A stretch of 60,662 bases of DNA. Origin: Pseudomonadales bacterium. GTDB taxonomy: Bacteria; Pseudomonadota; Gammaproteobacteria; Pseudomonadales; Azotimanducaceae. The notes beneath the pieces were generated by a model. That model was given only the letters and a program-made list of their open reading frames with translations. It was not told where the DNA came from and did no database searches. The DNA lies in the NCBI GenBank assembly GCA_022827905.1, contig JAJEIQ010000066.1, positions 1 through 60,662 of the forward strand. Direction: 5' to 3'. This document shows positions 53,805 to 60,662 of this stretch, piece by piece. Position 1 is the first letter of the stretch; every line of letters starts with the position of its first letter. Position numbers and translations under genes: made by a program.

Positions 53805-54407
53805 ATGGCCAGCGCCAACCGCCGCCAAGAGATCCTGCAAGCCTTCGCCGCCATGCTAGAGGAGGCGCCCGGCTCGCGCATCACCACCGCCGCCATCGCC
53901 CGCCAGGTCGGCGTCTCCGAAGCGGCCCTCTACCGGCACTTCCCCAGCAAGGCGAAAATGCTCGAGGCCCTGATCGAATTCGTCGAGGAAAGCCTGTTCC
54001 CCCGCATCCACCGCATCGCCGAGCAAACCCACAGCGCAGACGAGCAGTGCCGCCAAATCCTCACCTTGGTGCTGACCTTCGCCGAGCGCAACCCCGGTTT
54101 CATGCGCCTGCTCAGCGGCGACGTCCTGCAAGGCGAAACCGCCCGCCTGCGAGGCCGGGTGCGCGAACTCTTCGACCGCCTGGAAGCCGAAATCCGCCAA
54201 GTCCTGCGCGACGCCGAAACACCGGGACGCCTTGCCCCCACCAACGCCGCCAACCTGCTGCTGTCCTACGCCGAAGGCCGCATCGCCCAATTCGTCCGCT
54301 CGGACTTCAGGACCCCGCCAACCGGCCAGCTCAATCACCACTGGCCGGCCTTGCAGACGGCGCTGTTTGGCAACAGAACGGCGAGAGGGCGAACCGAGGT
54401 CCTTTAG
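53805..54407 (+). CDS. slmA: Nucleoid occlusion protein SlmA (TetR fold)
   Basis: The 200 residues begin 'NRRQEILQAFAAMLEEAPGSRITTAAIARQVGVSEAALYRHFPSKAKMLEALIEFVE', an HTH identical in layout to SlmA. 'RNPGFMRLLSGDVLQGE' and 'RIAQFVRSDF' are family hallmarks, and the genomic position after argB agrees. It binds dispersed DNA sites and blocks FtsZ ring assembly over the nucleoid. Its stop is directly adjacent to the stop of the convergent hipA gene (54407/54408), leaving no room for a terminator between them. Confidence 0.93.
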   Translation: MASANRRQEILQAFAAMLEEAPGSRITTAAIARQVGVSEAALYRHFPSKAKMLEALIEFVEESLFPRIHRIAEQTHSADEQCRQILTLVLTFAERNPGFMRLLSGDVLQGETARLRGRVRELFDRLEAEIRQVLRDAETPGRLAPTNAANLLLSYAEGRIAQFVRSDFRTPPTGQLNHHWPALQTALFGNRTARGRTEVL

Positions 54408-55661
54408 TCAGCGATTCCCCAGCGCATCGGCAAGGTCCCGATGCTCGAACGCGCTCGCCATCCGCTCAATCTCTTGGGCGCTGGCGCCAACTTGGCGGGC
54501 CACGGCGCGCCAGCCTTCGGTAGCCCGCGCGACCTCTCCGATGATTTGTTGGGCGGGCTTCAAGGCGAGGCCGAAGTAACCCGCCGCGCTCTCCAGCAGG
54601 CCGATGGAGCAGGTGCCCTCATCCAAGTCGATGTTGGTGGACAGGACGCGCGCCTTGAGGTCAATTGGCGTGGGGTTCAGGTCAAAAGCGGGCGCCAACG
54701 ACCACCCCGACCTGTCGCGCCGCAGGAAGCCATGATTGCGAAGATGGTCATCGACGTTGGAGCACAACACATTGAACGCCATGCGGCGATACAGCTGCGC
54801 CGCGTCCGCCTTCGTTTGGCTGCCGCAACGCCCAAGCTCATCAATGATCTCCGGATAGCTCGCACGTTGCCCATCGGCAGCGCCGAGCAGCGCAAGCGCA
54901 GACAAAAAGGGAATGCGCAACTCACCCTCCCGATCAAAGCGCTGCGACAGCAGAACCGCCTTCCCCGCCACAGCCACGAGCTGATGCGCCGGCGTTTCGA
55001 TGCCCGCCCGTTCCGCCAAGCGCAGGGCGATCTCCTCCCATGTCTCCAGGCTGTATTCATCGTTGTCCTTGGGAAACTTGGCGACATGGAGCCGACCCTG
55101 CCGATCAACCACGGAGGCCTTGGGGCGCGCACCGCCCAATGAAGTGCCGGGCGCCATGATGAGCCGCCAATCCTCATCGGTATCCTCATCGCGCAATATT
55201 CGCTGAGTGCTGTTCAGTAGACGCGGGAGATCGATGACCGCAGGCACCCCGCCTTCTGAGGGTGCCTGAAACACCGTCTCTCCCACCGGGCGATATCGCA
55301 ATGCGCCCATGCGGGCAACATCCGTGACGCCAAGCACGTAGTCGGCCTCCGCGATTGTTCGCACCGCGCGCTGCGCCTTTGCCGCTTCACGGCGCTCGGA
55401 CCGCTGCATGAGACGGCGCCCCCAAGTGTCGGGGGCGGAGTCTCCAATCGCGCCGAACATTTGTTGATGCGCGAGCGGTGCGAAGGCACCAGCGGTGAGT
55501 TGAAGGTGGGGTTCAAGAGCGAAGCGGTCCGCGTAGCGAAGCCAAGACTCGCTGTACTCGAAGGTGTAGGTTTCCCTGCGCACCCGCGAAGAGTGGCGGC
55601 GCAAGAGGCCAACCGACTGCGTTTTGCCGCCGAGGGCTGCGCATACCTCAATGTCGGTCAT
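54408..55661 (-). CDS. hipA: HipA-family serine/threonine kinase toxin
   Basis: From ATG 55661 the protein has 417 residues. 'FGAIGDSAPDTWGRRLM' (69-85) is the N-terminal HipA motif. 'PGTSLGGARPKASV' (171-184) is the Gly/Ser-rich loop that is autophosphorylated in E. coli HipA. 'NVDDHLRNHGFL' (302-313) holds the catalytic Asp and the Mg-binding Asn, and 'LAPAFDLNP' carries the second Asp (327). Such kinases modify glutamyl-tRNA synthetase or other targets and induce dormancy. Its start overlaps the antitoxin gene by 14 bp. All catalytic residues are present, so it appears functional. Confidence 0.93.
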   Translation of the reverse strand: MTDIEVCAALGGKTQSVGLLRRHSSRVRRETYTFEYSESWLRYADRFALEPHLQLTAGAFAPLAHQQMFGAIGDSAPDTWGRRLMQRSERREAAKAQRAVRTIAEADYVLGVTDVARMGALRYRPVGETVFQAPSEGGVPAVIDLPRLLNSTQRILRDEDTDEDWRLIMAPGTSLGGARPKASVVDRQGRLHVAKFPKDNDEYSLETWEEIALRLAERAGIETPAHQLVAVAGKAVLLSQRFDREGELRIPFLSALALLGAADGQRASYPEIIDELGRCGSQTKADAAQLYRRMAFNVLCSNVDDHLRNHGFLRRDRSGWSLAPAFDLNPTPIDLKARVLSTNIDLDEGTCSIGLLESAAGYFGLALKPAQQIIGEVARATEGWRAVARQVGASAQEIERMASAFEHRDLADALGNR

Positions 55662-55971
55662 GGCGCGAACTCCGGGCCCGCTTCGGGAGCGCCGCGGCTG
55701 CCAGCGCTTGCCCCACTTGATCGCTGTTGATGTGAGCGGTTTCGCGCAGCCCTTCGAGCAGCCCAAGCGTGTGCAACACGGCCGCATAGATGCCGATGCT
55801 CACCCCAGGGTCACCGTTTTCCACGCGCTGCAGGGTGGAACGGGACGTGAAGGCGCGCTCAGCGACAATCTGCATGGTCAAGTTCCGCCTGAGACGGGCT
55901 TCGCGAATGTCGGCACCGAGCTGCAACAAGGCTTTGCGGGCTGCCGCAGGAGGGTGGTGGGGCGTTGGCAT
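55648..55971 (-). CDS. hipB: HipB-like XRE antitoxin
   Basis: The 107 residues contain 'LGADIREARLRRNLTMQIVAERAFTSRSTLQRVENGDPGVSIGIYAAVLHTLGL', a complete HTH of the HipB type ('S--TL-R-E-GDP-VS'). The gene precedes hipA and overlaps it by 14 bp, the usual antitoxin-first order. A 28-bp palindrome lies 10 bp upstream of the start (55981-56008), as expected for an autorepressed operon. The arginine-rich tail after residue 95 may contact the kinase. Confidence 0.9.
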   Translation of the reverse strand: MPTPHHPPAAARKALLQLGADIREARLRRNLTMQIVAERAFTSRSTLQRVENGDPGVSIGIYAAVLHTLGLLEGLRETAHINSDQVGQALAAAALPKRARSSRHDRH

Positions 55972-55980
55972 GTTAGCTTC

Positions 55981-56008
55981 GCTACTCTTTAAACTATTTT
56001 AAAGTAGC
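55981..56008. promoter_or_regulatory. Palindromic operator of hipBA
   Basis: GCTACT...TTTAAA and TTTTAAAGTAGC form an imperfect 28-bp palindrome with outer arms GCTACT / AGTAGC and AT-rich centre, in the middle of an otherwise GC-rich sequence. It lies just upstream of hipB and contains the only promoter-like sequence there. Confidence 0.6.
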
Positions 56009-56041
56009 ACGATTAACTCATTTATTCGACATTCGAGCAAT

Positions 56042-56803
56042 TCAGAAATCTAGTGACAAGCGGTGTTCGGCCAGCACCCAATCGCGTTGCTCAACCAGTA
56101 TGGGGTCCAGATCGCCGAGTTGGCTTCCCGCGATTTCGTAGGCCTTGCGCATTCCTGCTGGCATGGGGCAAACGGCTTCCGGAAAGGTCCCCACGGCTTG
56201 GGAGAAATACACCCAGTAGATGTCAACGGCGCTGAGCGCGTCCCCCACAATGTAGTGGCTGCCAGCCTTGCTTTGGGCGATGAGCTGGGCGGTCAGCCGC
56301 TCCATCACCGCCTTGGCGCGATCCGCGGCCACCGCGGCCGCTTCCTCGCTGTACCCGTACTGGTCGTACATCGGATTTCGGGAACGCTCCTTGGCGGCTC
56401 GTTCCGGGCCGCCCAGCCCGAGCATCACCAGCCGCAGGTTCCAGATGAAGCCGTTCTCGCCGATCAGTTCGTTGGCTAGGCCCACCATCAACATGCGATC
56501 GTCGAAATCGGACGGGATCAGGGAGGGCCCATTCCCAAGCCGCTCGGCGAGATGCAGGATTTCCAGCCAGCCCACGCGCGGCGCTTCGTCGTTGTACACC
56601 GCCACCGGCGCGTTCCGGTGCCCGGTCCAGGCCACGAGATCCTCGTTCCCGCCGGCTCCGACTTGCAGCACCGGCACGTAGGCCACGCCGTGATGATCGA
56701 GTATCGCTCGGGCTGACAGGCTGTAGGGCGCTGGTGCGTGCGCGGTCAGCGCCAGGCGCAGACCGACCATCTGCCGCGCTGCGGCGGGTTCGACATAGTC
56801 CAT
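56042..56803 (-). CDS. Glutathione S-transferase-like protein
   Basis: This 253-residue protein has an N-terminal thioredoxin-like part ('LRLALTAHAPAPYSLSARAILDHHGVAYVPVLQV', 'GHRNAPVAVYNDEAPRVGWLEILHLAERLG', where 'NAPV' and 'VGWLEIL' replace the usual 'VP' and 'ES-AI' motifs). The C-terminal helical part contains 'GSHYIVGDALSAVDIYWVYF', the GST N-capping box (S/T-x-x-D). The first active-site Ser or Cys is not clear. It may conjugate or isomerise an electrophile, or be catalytically different. It is divergent from the MFS transporter at 56914. Confidence 0.75.
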   Translation of the reverse strand: MDYVEPAAARQMVGLRLALTAHAPAPYSLSARAILDHHGVAYVPVLQVGAGGNEDLVAWTGHRNAPVAVYNDEAPRVGWLEILHLAERLGNGPSLIPSDFDDRMLMVGLANELIGENGFIWNLRLVMLGLGGPERAAKERSRNPMYDQYGYSEEAAAVAADRAKAVMERLTAQLIAQSKAGSHYIVGDALSAVDIYWVYFSQAVGTFPEAVCPMPAGMRKAYEIAGSQLGDLDPILVEQRDWVLAEHRLSLDF

Positions 56804-56913
56804 AAGTCCTCCGGACCCAAGTTCGTGGTACGCTCATTGTCCACGAAATCCCGCGTTCAAGCTGACGCATTGTTCGCCCTAAGCGGTACGCCCGCCAAGC
56901 GCCCAAGGGAAAG

Positions 56914-58236
56914 GTGTCCAACAGCGCCATTCACATCGACGAACTGCTCGATTCGAATCCCATCGGCGCCCTGCAATGGCGCGTTGTCGTTCTGTGCTTC
57001 GTCTTGGCCGTGATCGATGGATTCGACGCCCAGATCATCGCCTACGTCGCGCCGCTGCTGATTGAGCAGTTCGCGCTCTCGCCGGCGGTGATGGGGCAGC
57101 TCTACTCCTCAGCACTGCTCGGCTTGATGGCCGGCGCGCTTATCGGCAGCCCCATTGCCGACCGCATCGGGCGCAAGCCCGTGATCATCCTCTCGGCGGC
57201 GGTGATGGGGCTTTTCGCCCTGCTGACCGCCACGGCAGGAAGCACTTTCGAACTGTTCCTGTATCGCTTCCTGACCGGCCTTGGCCTTGGCGGCGTAATG
57301 CCCACCATCAACATCCTAACCGCCGAGTTCGCCCCGGCGCGGCGGCGGGCCCTGTTGATGACCACCATGTTCGTCGGTTTCCCAATCGGCATCATGGCGG
57401 GCGGGATCGCGGCCGCTGCCCTAATCAACGTCTTCGGCTGGGAGTCGGTGTTCGTGACGGGCGGCGTCCTGCCGCTCCTGATGGTGCCGGTGCTGATGGC
57501 CAAGTTGCCGGAATCACCACGCTTCCTCGCATTGAAGGGTGGCCGCGGCGCCGCCCTCGCCGAAATCGTCAACCGCGTTTCACCAGAGGCCGGCGCGACG
57601 CCGGAAAGCCGGTTTGAAACCTCGGTGTCGGAACAGGGCAGCATCGGGATCCGCGCGCTGTTCTCCGCCGGGCGCACCCGCATCACCCTGCTGCTCTGGG
57701 TGGTGTTCTTCGCCAACCTGCTCACCATGTTCGCCATCGGCGGCTGGATGCCCACCGTGCTCAACGAGGCGGGCTATCCACTGGACCGTGCCATTCTGGT
57801 GTCCGCGATGTCCGGCGTTGGCGGCGTCATCGGCGGCCTGTTGATCGCAGTCCTGATCGATCGTGCGGGCGCAACCCGAACGCTGGCCGCGGGGTTCATG
57901 GCCGCCGCCCTGGCGGTGGCCCTGATCGGACAGGTGACGGGCGCGGTGACGTTGCTGTTGCCCGTCCTCTTCCTGGCGGGGCTGGCTGGCATGGGGTGTC
58001 AGTTCGGCATCAACGCACTGGCGAGCAACAGCTACGACACCGGCGCCCGCGCCACCGGATTGGGATGGGCATTGGCGGTCGGCCGCATCGGCGCGATCAT
58101 CGGCCCCATCGTGGTTGGGACCGCGATCGGGATGGCTCTGCCGGTGTCGCAACTCTTCCTGCTCAGCGCCATTCCCATGCTCATCGCCGCTGGCGCGGTG
58201 TTCCTGCTCGGGCGACTGAACCAAGACTCACAGTAG
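56914..58236 (+). CDS. MFS transporter, aromatic acid:H+ symporter (AAHS) type
   Basis: From GTG 56914 (RBS AAGGGAAAGG) the protein has 440 residues and 12 membrane segments. 'VLAVIDGFDAQIIAYVAPLL' in the first helix carries the D-G-x-D motif of PcaK/BenK-type permeases. 'GSPIADRIGRKPVII' is the conserved loop 2-3, and 'YRFLTGLGLGGVMPTINIL' a further family mark. It probably imports an aromatic or other organic acid with protons. No aromatic-degradation genes are adjacent; the GST-like gene in the other direction is the only possible partner. Confidence 0.87.
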   Translation: MSNSAIHIDELLDSNPIGALQWRVVVLCFVLAVIDGFDAQIIAYVAPLLIEQFALSPAVMGQLYSSALLGLMAGALIGSPIADRIGRKPVIILSAAVMGLFALLTATAGSTFELFLYRFLTGLGLGGVMPTINILTAEFAPARRRALLMTTMFVGFPIGIMAGGIAAAALINVFGWESVFVTGGVLPLLMVPVLMAKLPESPRFLALKGGRGAALAEIVNRVSPEAGATPESRFETSVSEQGSIGIRALFSAGRTRITLLLWVVFFANLLTMFAIGGWMPTVLNEAGYPLDRAILVSAMSGVGGVIGGLLIAVLIDRAGATRTLAAGFMAAALAVALIGQVTGAVTLLLPVLFLAGLAGMGCQFGINALASNSYDTGARATGLGWALAVGRIGAIIGPIVVGTAIGMALPVSQLFLLSAIPMLIAAGAVFLLGRLNQDSQ

Positions 58237-58267
58237 CTGGCGGAATGGCATCGCCCATCAGTTGGCC

Positions 58268-59569
58268 CTAAAGACGGTCCAGCGCTTCCAGCGACCCCTG
58301 ACGACCGAGCCGGTGGTTGTTCAACAGCAAGGACTGTATCGCGTAAGGGGAGACTTCAAAGTGCTGGGCCGCCTCAGTCTGCCGTTCCTCTGTGCAGTCG
58401 CCCGCAAGAAATGCGTCCACCGCGTCAATGGGCGCCAAAAACTCGGCCGCGAATGCTCGCTGCGCCTTTTGCCGATACGTGTACGACTTGGTGACCGCCC
58501 GCAGTGGCTCGGCCCGGTGGCGACTCAACAGGCGCTCCGCCAGCAATCTCGCGAGGTCGAAACGCCGCCCCGTCTCCCATTTCGACCGGAGCGCGATGCG
58601 AGCTCGCCCTGTCGTCTCCCATTCGAACGATAAGCCATCGGACGTGCTGCCCGTATCCCACAACGCCCGTTCTGGAGCACCGGCCATTTCAGCCAAGCGC
58701 TCATTCGTGACGGGCTTCCCGTTGGGCAACTCCCTTTCCCGCAAGTGTCGAGCGAGCACCACCCCGACACGCCACGCCTCCGTCGTGCCCCACGTGACAG
58801 CCGGATCGATCTCATCAACAGTCACCGCATCCTCCGGTCGGAAATCGAATCCGGCTCGATCCAGGGTTGACTGTAGCTCGGGTGCGCGAACAGACATGGC
58901 GCCAGCGGCCAACTCAAACACGGCCTGCTCCCCCAAGGAGGGTGCGTCTTCGAGAAGGCTGCGAATCGCATCCTCATCCCCTTCGCCCGGATCGCACCCC
59001 AACATCGCCTCGACGCGCCGAAATGAGGCACGGTGAGCATCGATCCTGTCACCACTGAGCCCGTCCGCAAGGGTCTGGAGATTGGAGGCTGATGCTAGAC
59101 GCTTGCCGAGTCGGTCCAGTGCGGCTTGCACAAAGGCATCCACCGCAGATTCGAATGTACCCGCAGTGACGGCTTCCGACCGGGGCGCACCAACATAGCG
59201 AAACGTCCCTGAACACGGCTCGGCAGAGGGCGCGGAAGTGAGGCGCACACGCTCTCCATCGGACGCAAGCTCTATGCTGGGCCATCGATAGCCGCCACCC
59301 ACCGAAGACAGTCGATGGGCGAACGCCCAATGCCTGTTGACCTGAGATGGGGTTGGCTCCCACCTCAGGCGCCACCAATTCCAGACCAGCCATTCGGCCA
59401 GCGGATAAGCCGAAACCAAGGGCCCAGCCCGCAGCATTTCGTCATCGAACGACACGCCCTCAGTGAAGGACGTGCCGTTGGCACTAATCGACAAAATGCC
59501 TGCGGTGCGCGCCTCCTCGGGAGACGCCTGGGCATCGTCCAGCGTCTGCGGATCGAAACTCAGCTTCAT
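58268..59569 (-). CDS. ImmA/IrrE-like protein of unknown function, without visible HExxH
   Basis: ATG 59569, in an ATGA overlap with the preceding stop, gives 433 residues. The N-terminal 280 residues are unfamiliar ('PLAEWLVWNWWRLRWEP' near 55 and 'SASNLQTLADGLSGDRIDAHR' near 165 are distinctive). The C-terminus 'QKAQRAFAAEFLAPIDAVDAFL' followed by 'AAQHFEVSPYAIQSLLLNNHRL' resembles the last part of ImmA/IrrE metallopeptidases ('A--FAAELLMP...LA--F-VS--A---RL'). The zinc motif HExxH that should precede it is not found; 'RLLSRHRAEPLR' lies at about that place. It may be a sensor or substrate-binding relative rather than a protease. Confidence 0.5.
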   Translation of the reverse strand: MKLSFDPQTLDDAQASPEEARTAGILSISANGTSFTEGVSFDDEMLRAGPLVSAYPLAEWLVWNWWRLRWEPTPSQVNRHWAFAHRLSSVGGGYRWPSIELASDGERVRLTSAPSAEPCSGTFRYVGAPRSEAVTAGTFESAVDAFVQAALDRLGKRLASASNLQTLADGLSGDRIDAHRASFRRVEAMLGCDPGEGDEDAIRSLLEDAPSLGEQAVFELAAGAMSVRAPELQSTLDRAGFDFRPEDAVTVDEIDPAVTWGTTEAWRVGVVLARHLRERELPNGKPVTNERLAEMAGAPERALWDTGSTSDGLSFEWETTGRARIALRSKWETGRRFDLARLLAERLLSRHRAEPLRAVTKSYTYRQKAQRAFAAEFLAPIDAVDAFLAGDCTEERQTEAAQHFEVSPYAIQSLLLNNHRLGRQGSLEALDRL

Positions 59570-60069
59570 CGTGTCCGCAGTTTCCATTCTTCGATCACCC
59601 AGTCGCGCATGTCGCGATCGTCTTTTCCAAGCCGATAGCCATGATACCCCCCTCGACCCAACTTCGCTTCGTAGGCCTCCTGCCTTGCGTCAACAGCCCA
59701 AGCGTACTTTGGCAGCGACATGGGCTCGCAGGCGCTAACCATGCCGCGGGCAAATCCCTCTCGCAGCAGATCCTGTGCCTCCGATTGCTTGATGACCCGG
59801 ATATCGTCGCACACAGACTTGGATGGCCGGGGGTTGGTTGGCGGCTGGAAGCCATAGTCAGCAGGCTTCAACTTGTGCAGCGCACTCCCCTCATACCGGG
59901 CTCGGGCGGCGAACTCGTTCAGCTCGACGGGCGTGAAGTAACCCACGGGAACGATGCGCCGCTTTGGATTGTTTCCGCGGGATTTCATGGTGCCGCGCAT
60001 AGTGGACAGAGACGCCGGCAAAGGCAACTCTGCCAGCACTCCATCCCCAAGTACCGGCGCCAGCGACAT
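59566..60069 (-). CDS. Small protein of unknown function between XRE and ImmA-like genes
   Basis: The frame allows 167 residues from ATG 60069 or 140 from ATG 59988 ('MKSRGNNPKRRIVPVGYF'); neither has a clear RBS. It is soluble. Distinctive blocks are 'GSALHKLKPADYGFQPPTNP', 'SVCDDI', 'QDLLREGFARGMVSA', 'LPKYAWAVD' and 'RGGYHGYRLGKDD'. I recognise no family. The compact fold with a His-Lys pair and a conserved-looking 'Y-HGY' would suit a small toxin or nuclease, but that is a guess. It lies 53 bp (or 134 bp) after the XRE gene and is translationally coupled to the ImmA-like gene. Confidence 0.6.
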   Translation of the reverse strand: MSLAPVLGDGVLAELPLPASLSTMRGTMKSRGNNPKRRIVPVGYFTPVELNEFAARARYEGSALHKLKPADYGFQPPTNPRPSKSVCDDIRVIKQSEAQDLLREGFARGMVSACEPMSLPKYAWAVDARQEAYEAKLGRGGYHGYRLGKDDRDMRDWVIEEWKLRTR

Positions 60070-60122
60070 AGTGGCGACGCCATGCGCTTACCCAAAGCGA
60101 GCACACTTAACCACCAGCCCCT

Positions 60123-60482
60123 TTAATCAGGGGTCTCGTCACCCCAAGTCCATGGTTGGTTCTGTTGACCTTGAGCCTTGGGACGAGCACGGCGTCGCTC
60201 CCTTCCACGATTCTCTACGCGCTCGATGGGGCGAATGTCGTAGGACGGAATAGCGGTCAGCAAGTCATCGCCTAGGCCGAGGGCGATCACGACGCGGAGA
60301 AAAGTATCGAAGCTGGTTGGTTCACCGGCTTCCAGCCGACGCAAAGTGCGCAGGCCAATGCCAGATTCACGAGCAAGCATCTGCTGGGTGACGTTCCGGG
60401 CAAGACGCAGTTGGGCGAGCCGCTTACCGATTTCCGCCTGCAGCTTGAGCGGTGTCCCAAAACTGTCTATTGAATAGGCCAT
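60123..60482 (-). CDS. XRE-family transcriptional regulator (antitoxin-like)
   Basis: From ATG 60482 (GAGG eight bases upstream) the protein has 119 residues; a TTG four codons earlier would lie inside the operator. 'EIGKRLAQLRLARNVTQQMLARESGIGLRTLRRLEAGEPTSFDTFLRVVIALGLGDDLLTAIP' is a complete HTH with the 'SFDTFLRV--ALGL-D-LL' extension seen in regulators placed before HipA-type and related toxins. The basic C-terminal tail ('RGRERRRARPK') is typical too. Here it leads a different pair of genes. Two matching dyads at 60477-60490 and 60517-60530 flank its promoter, so it very likely represses itself. Confidence 0.82.
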   Translation of the reverse strand: MAYSIDSFGTPLKLQAEIGKRLAQLRLARNVTQQMLARESGIGLRTLRRLEAGEPTSFDTFLRVVIALGLGDDLLTAIPSYDIRPIERVENRGRERRRARPKAQGQQNQPWTWGDETPD

Positions 60483-60530
60483 ATTTGGCCTCAAAAAGGT
60501 TTATACAACTTTTAACGGCCAAATATTGCC
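60477..60530. promoter_or_regulatory. Twin operator and promoter of the XRE module
   Basis: GGCCATATTTGGCC (60477-60490) and GGCCAAATATTGCC (60517-60530) are inverted copies with 13 of 14 bases in common, and each is itself a near dyad. On the minus strand TATAAA lies between them as a -10 candidate. The first site overlaps the start codon and RBS of the XRE gene. This is a textbook layout for cooperative autorepression. Confidence 0.65.
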
Positions 60531-60572
60531 TTTTAATTCGAATGGAATCAACGTTGAAACAAATCACGTGTC

Positions 60573-60619
60573 GTCAACAAATAGATATGTCCGGTTTTAG
60601 AACAAATAAACTGTCCGGT
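60573..60619. repeat. Short direct repeat TGTCCGGTT at the window edge
   Basis: TGTCCGGTT occurs at 60589-60597 and again at 60612-60620 within an AT-rich stretch with AACAAATA also repeated (60578, 60601). Such short repeats are common at ends of integrase-type insertion sequences. The palindrome CCCTCCGGAGGG closes the window (60651-60662). The remainder of 60531-60662 holds no gene. Confidence 0.35.
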
Positions 60620-60662
60620 TCCCCGATCCGGGTTCCGGGCCTTTCCGCCGCCCTCCGGAGGG

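Overview
The window is GC-rich chromosomal DNA of a gammaproteobacterium. The right half carries the radC-rpmB-rpmG-mutM block divergent from coaBC-algC-argB-slmA, an order typical of that class. SlmA, MsrP, a PPi-dependent phosphofructokinase and two TonB-dependent receptors fit. There are no rRNA or tRNA genes and no CRISPR array. The mix of many toxin-antitoxin-type loci, orphan AAA/DUF4143 ATPases, a sulfatase, TonB receptors and small decayed genes resembles environmental or host-associated lineages; that last point is inference.

Left part (1-16.6 kb). This is accessory DNA. It opens with the N-terminus of a probable IS630-type transposase, a 177-bp duplicated piece of an NHL-repeat gene, a VapBC pair, an LLM-type flavin oxidoreductase and a PIN-toxin remnant with its antitoxin. 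The intact NHL-repeat gene follows, translationally coupled to an amidohydrolase, then a nitroreductase, a DUF4143 ATPase, a sulfatase and a flavin amine oxidase. Next come a Tat-exported spermidine-dehydrogenase-like flavoprotein coupled to a ferric-reductase-like membrane protein, an enoyl-CoA hydratase, a threonine dehydratase-like enzyme and a second DUF4143 ATPase.

Catabolic regulon (16.6-24.9 kb). A TonB receptor coupled to an HSL-type esterase, an acyl-CoA synthetase, a small unknown protein with a second alpha/beta hydrolase, and an acyl-CoA dehydrogenase with a TetR regulator are linked by a shared dyad (TGTAG-N4-CTACA) in their upstream regions. I read this as one TetR-controlled uptake and degradation system for a hydrophobic ester or acid.

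Middle (24.9-38.2 kb). A Fic protein is flanked on one side by a fragment of an aspartyl-hydroxylase-like gene and on the other by the full-length homologue. Then come a beta-propeller-like protein, a TPR-sulfotransferase, a repeat-rich intergenic region, a second TonB receptor divergent from a DUF5916 protein, a membrane protein, a PuuB-like oxidase and a decayed RelE/HigA-type locus.

Core part (38.3-54.4 kb). This holds hppA convergent with PPi-PFK, a DUF457-type membrane protein, msrP, pssA, the ilvB-ilvN-ilvC genes, mutM, rpmG, rpmB, radC, coaBC, algC, argB and slmA.

Right edge (54.4-60.7 kb). hipBA with a palindromic operator, a GST-like protein and an AAHS-type MFS transporter are followed by a three-gene module. 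It consists of an XRE regulator between twin operators, a small unknown protein and an ImmA/IrrE-like protein without a visible HExxH. This module is the best candidate in the window for an undescribed system.
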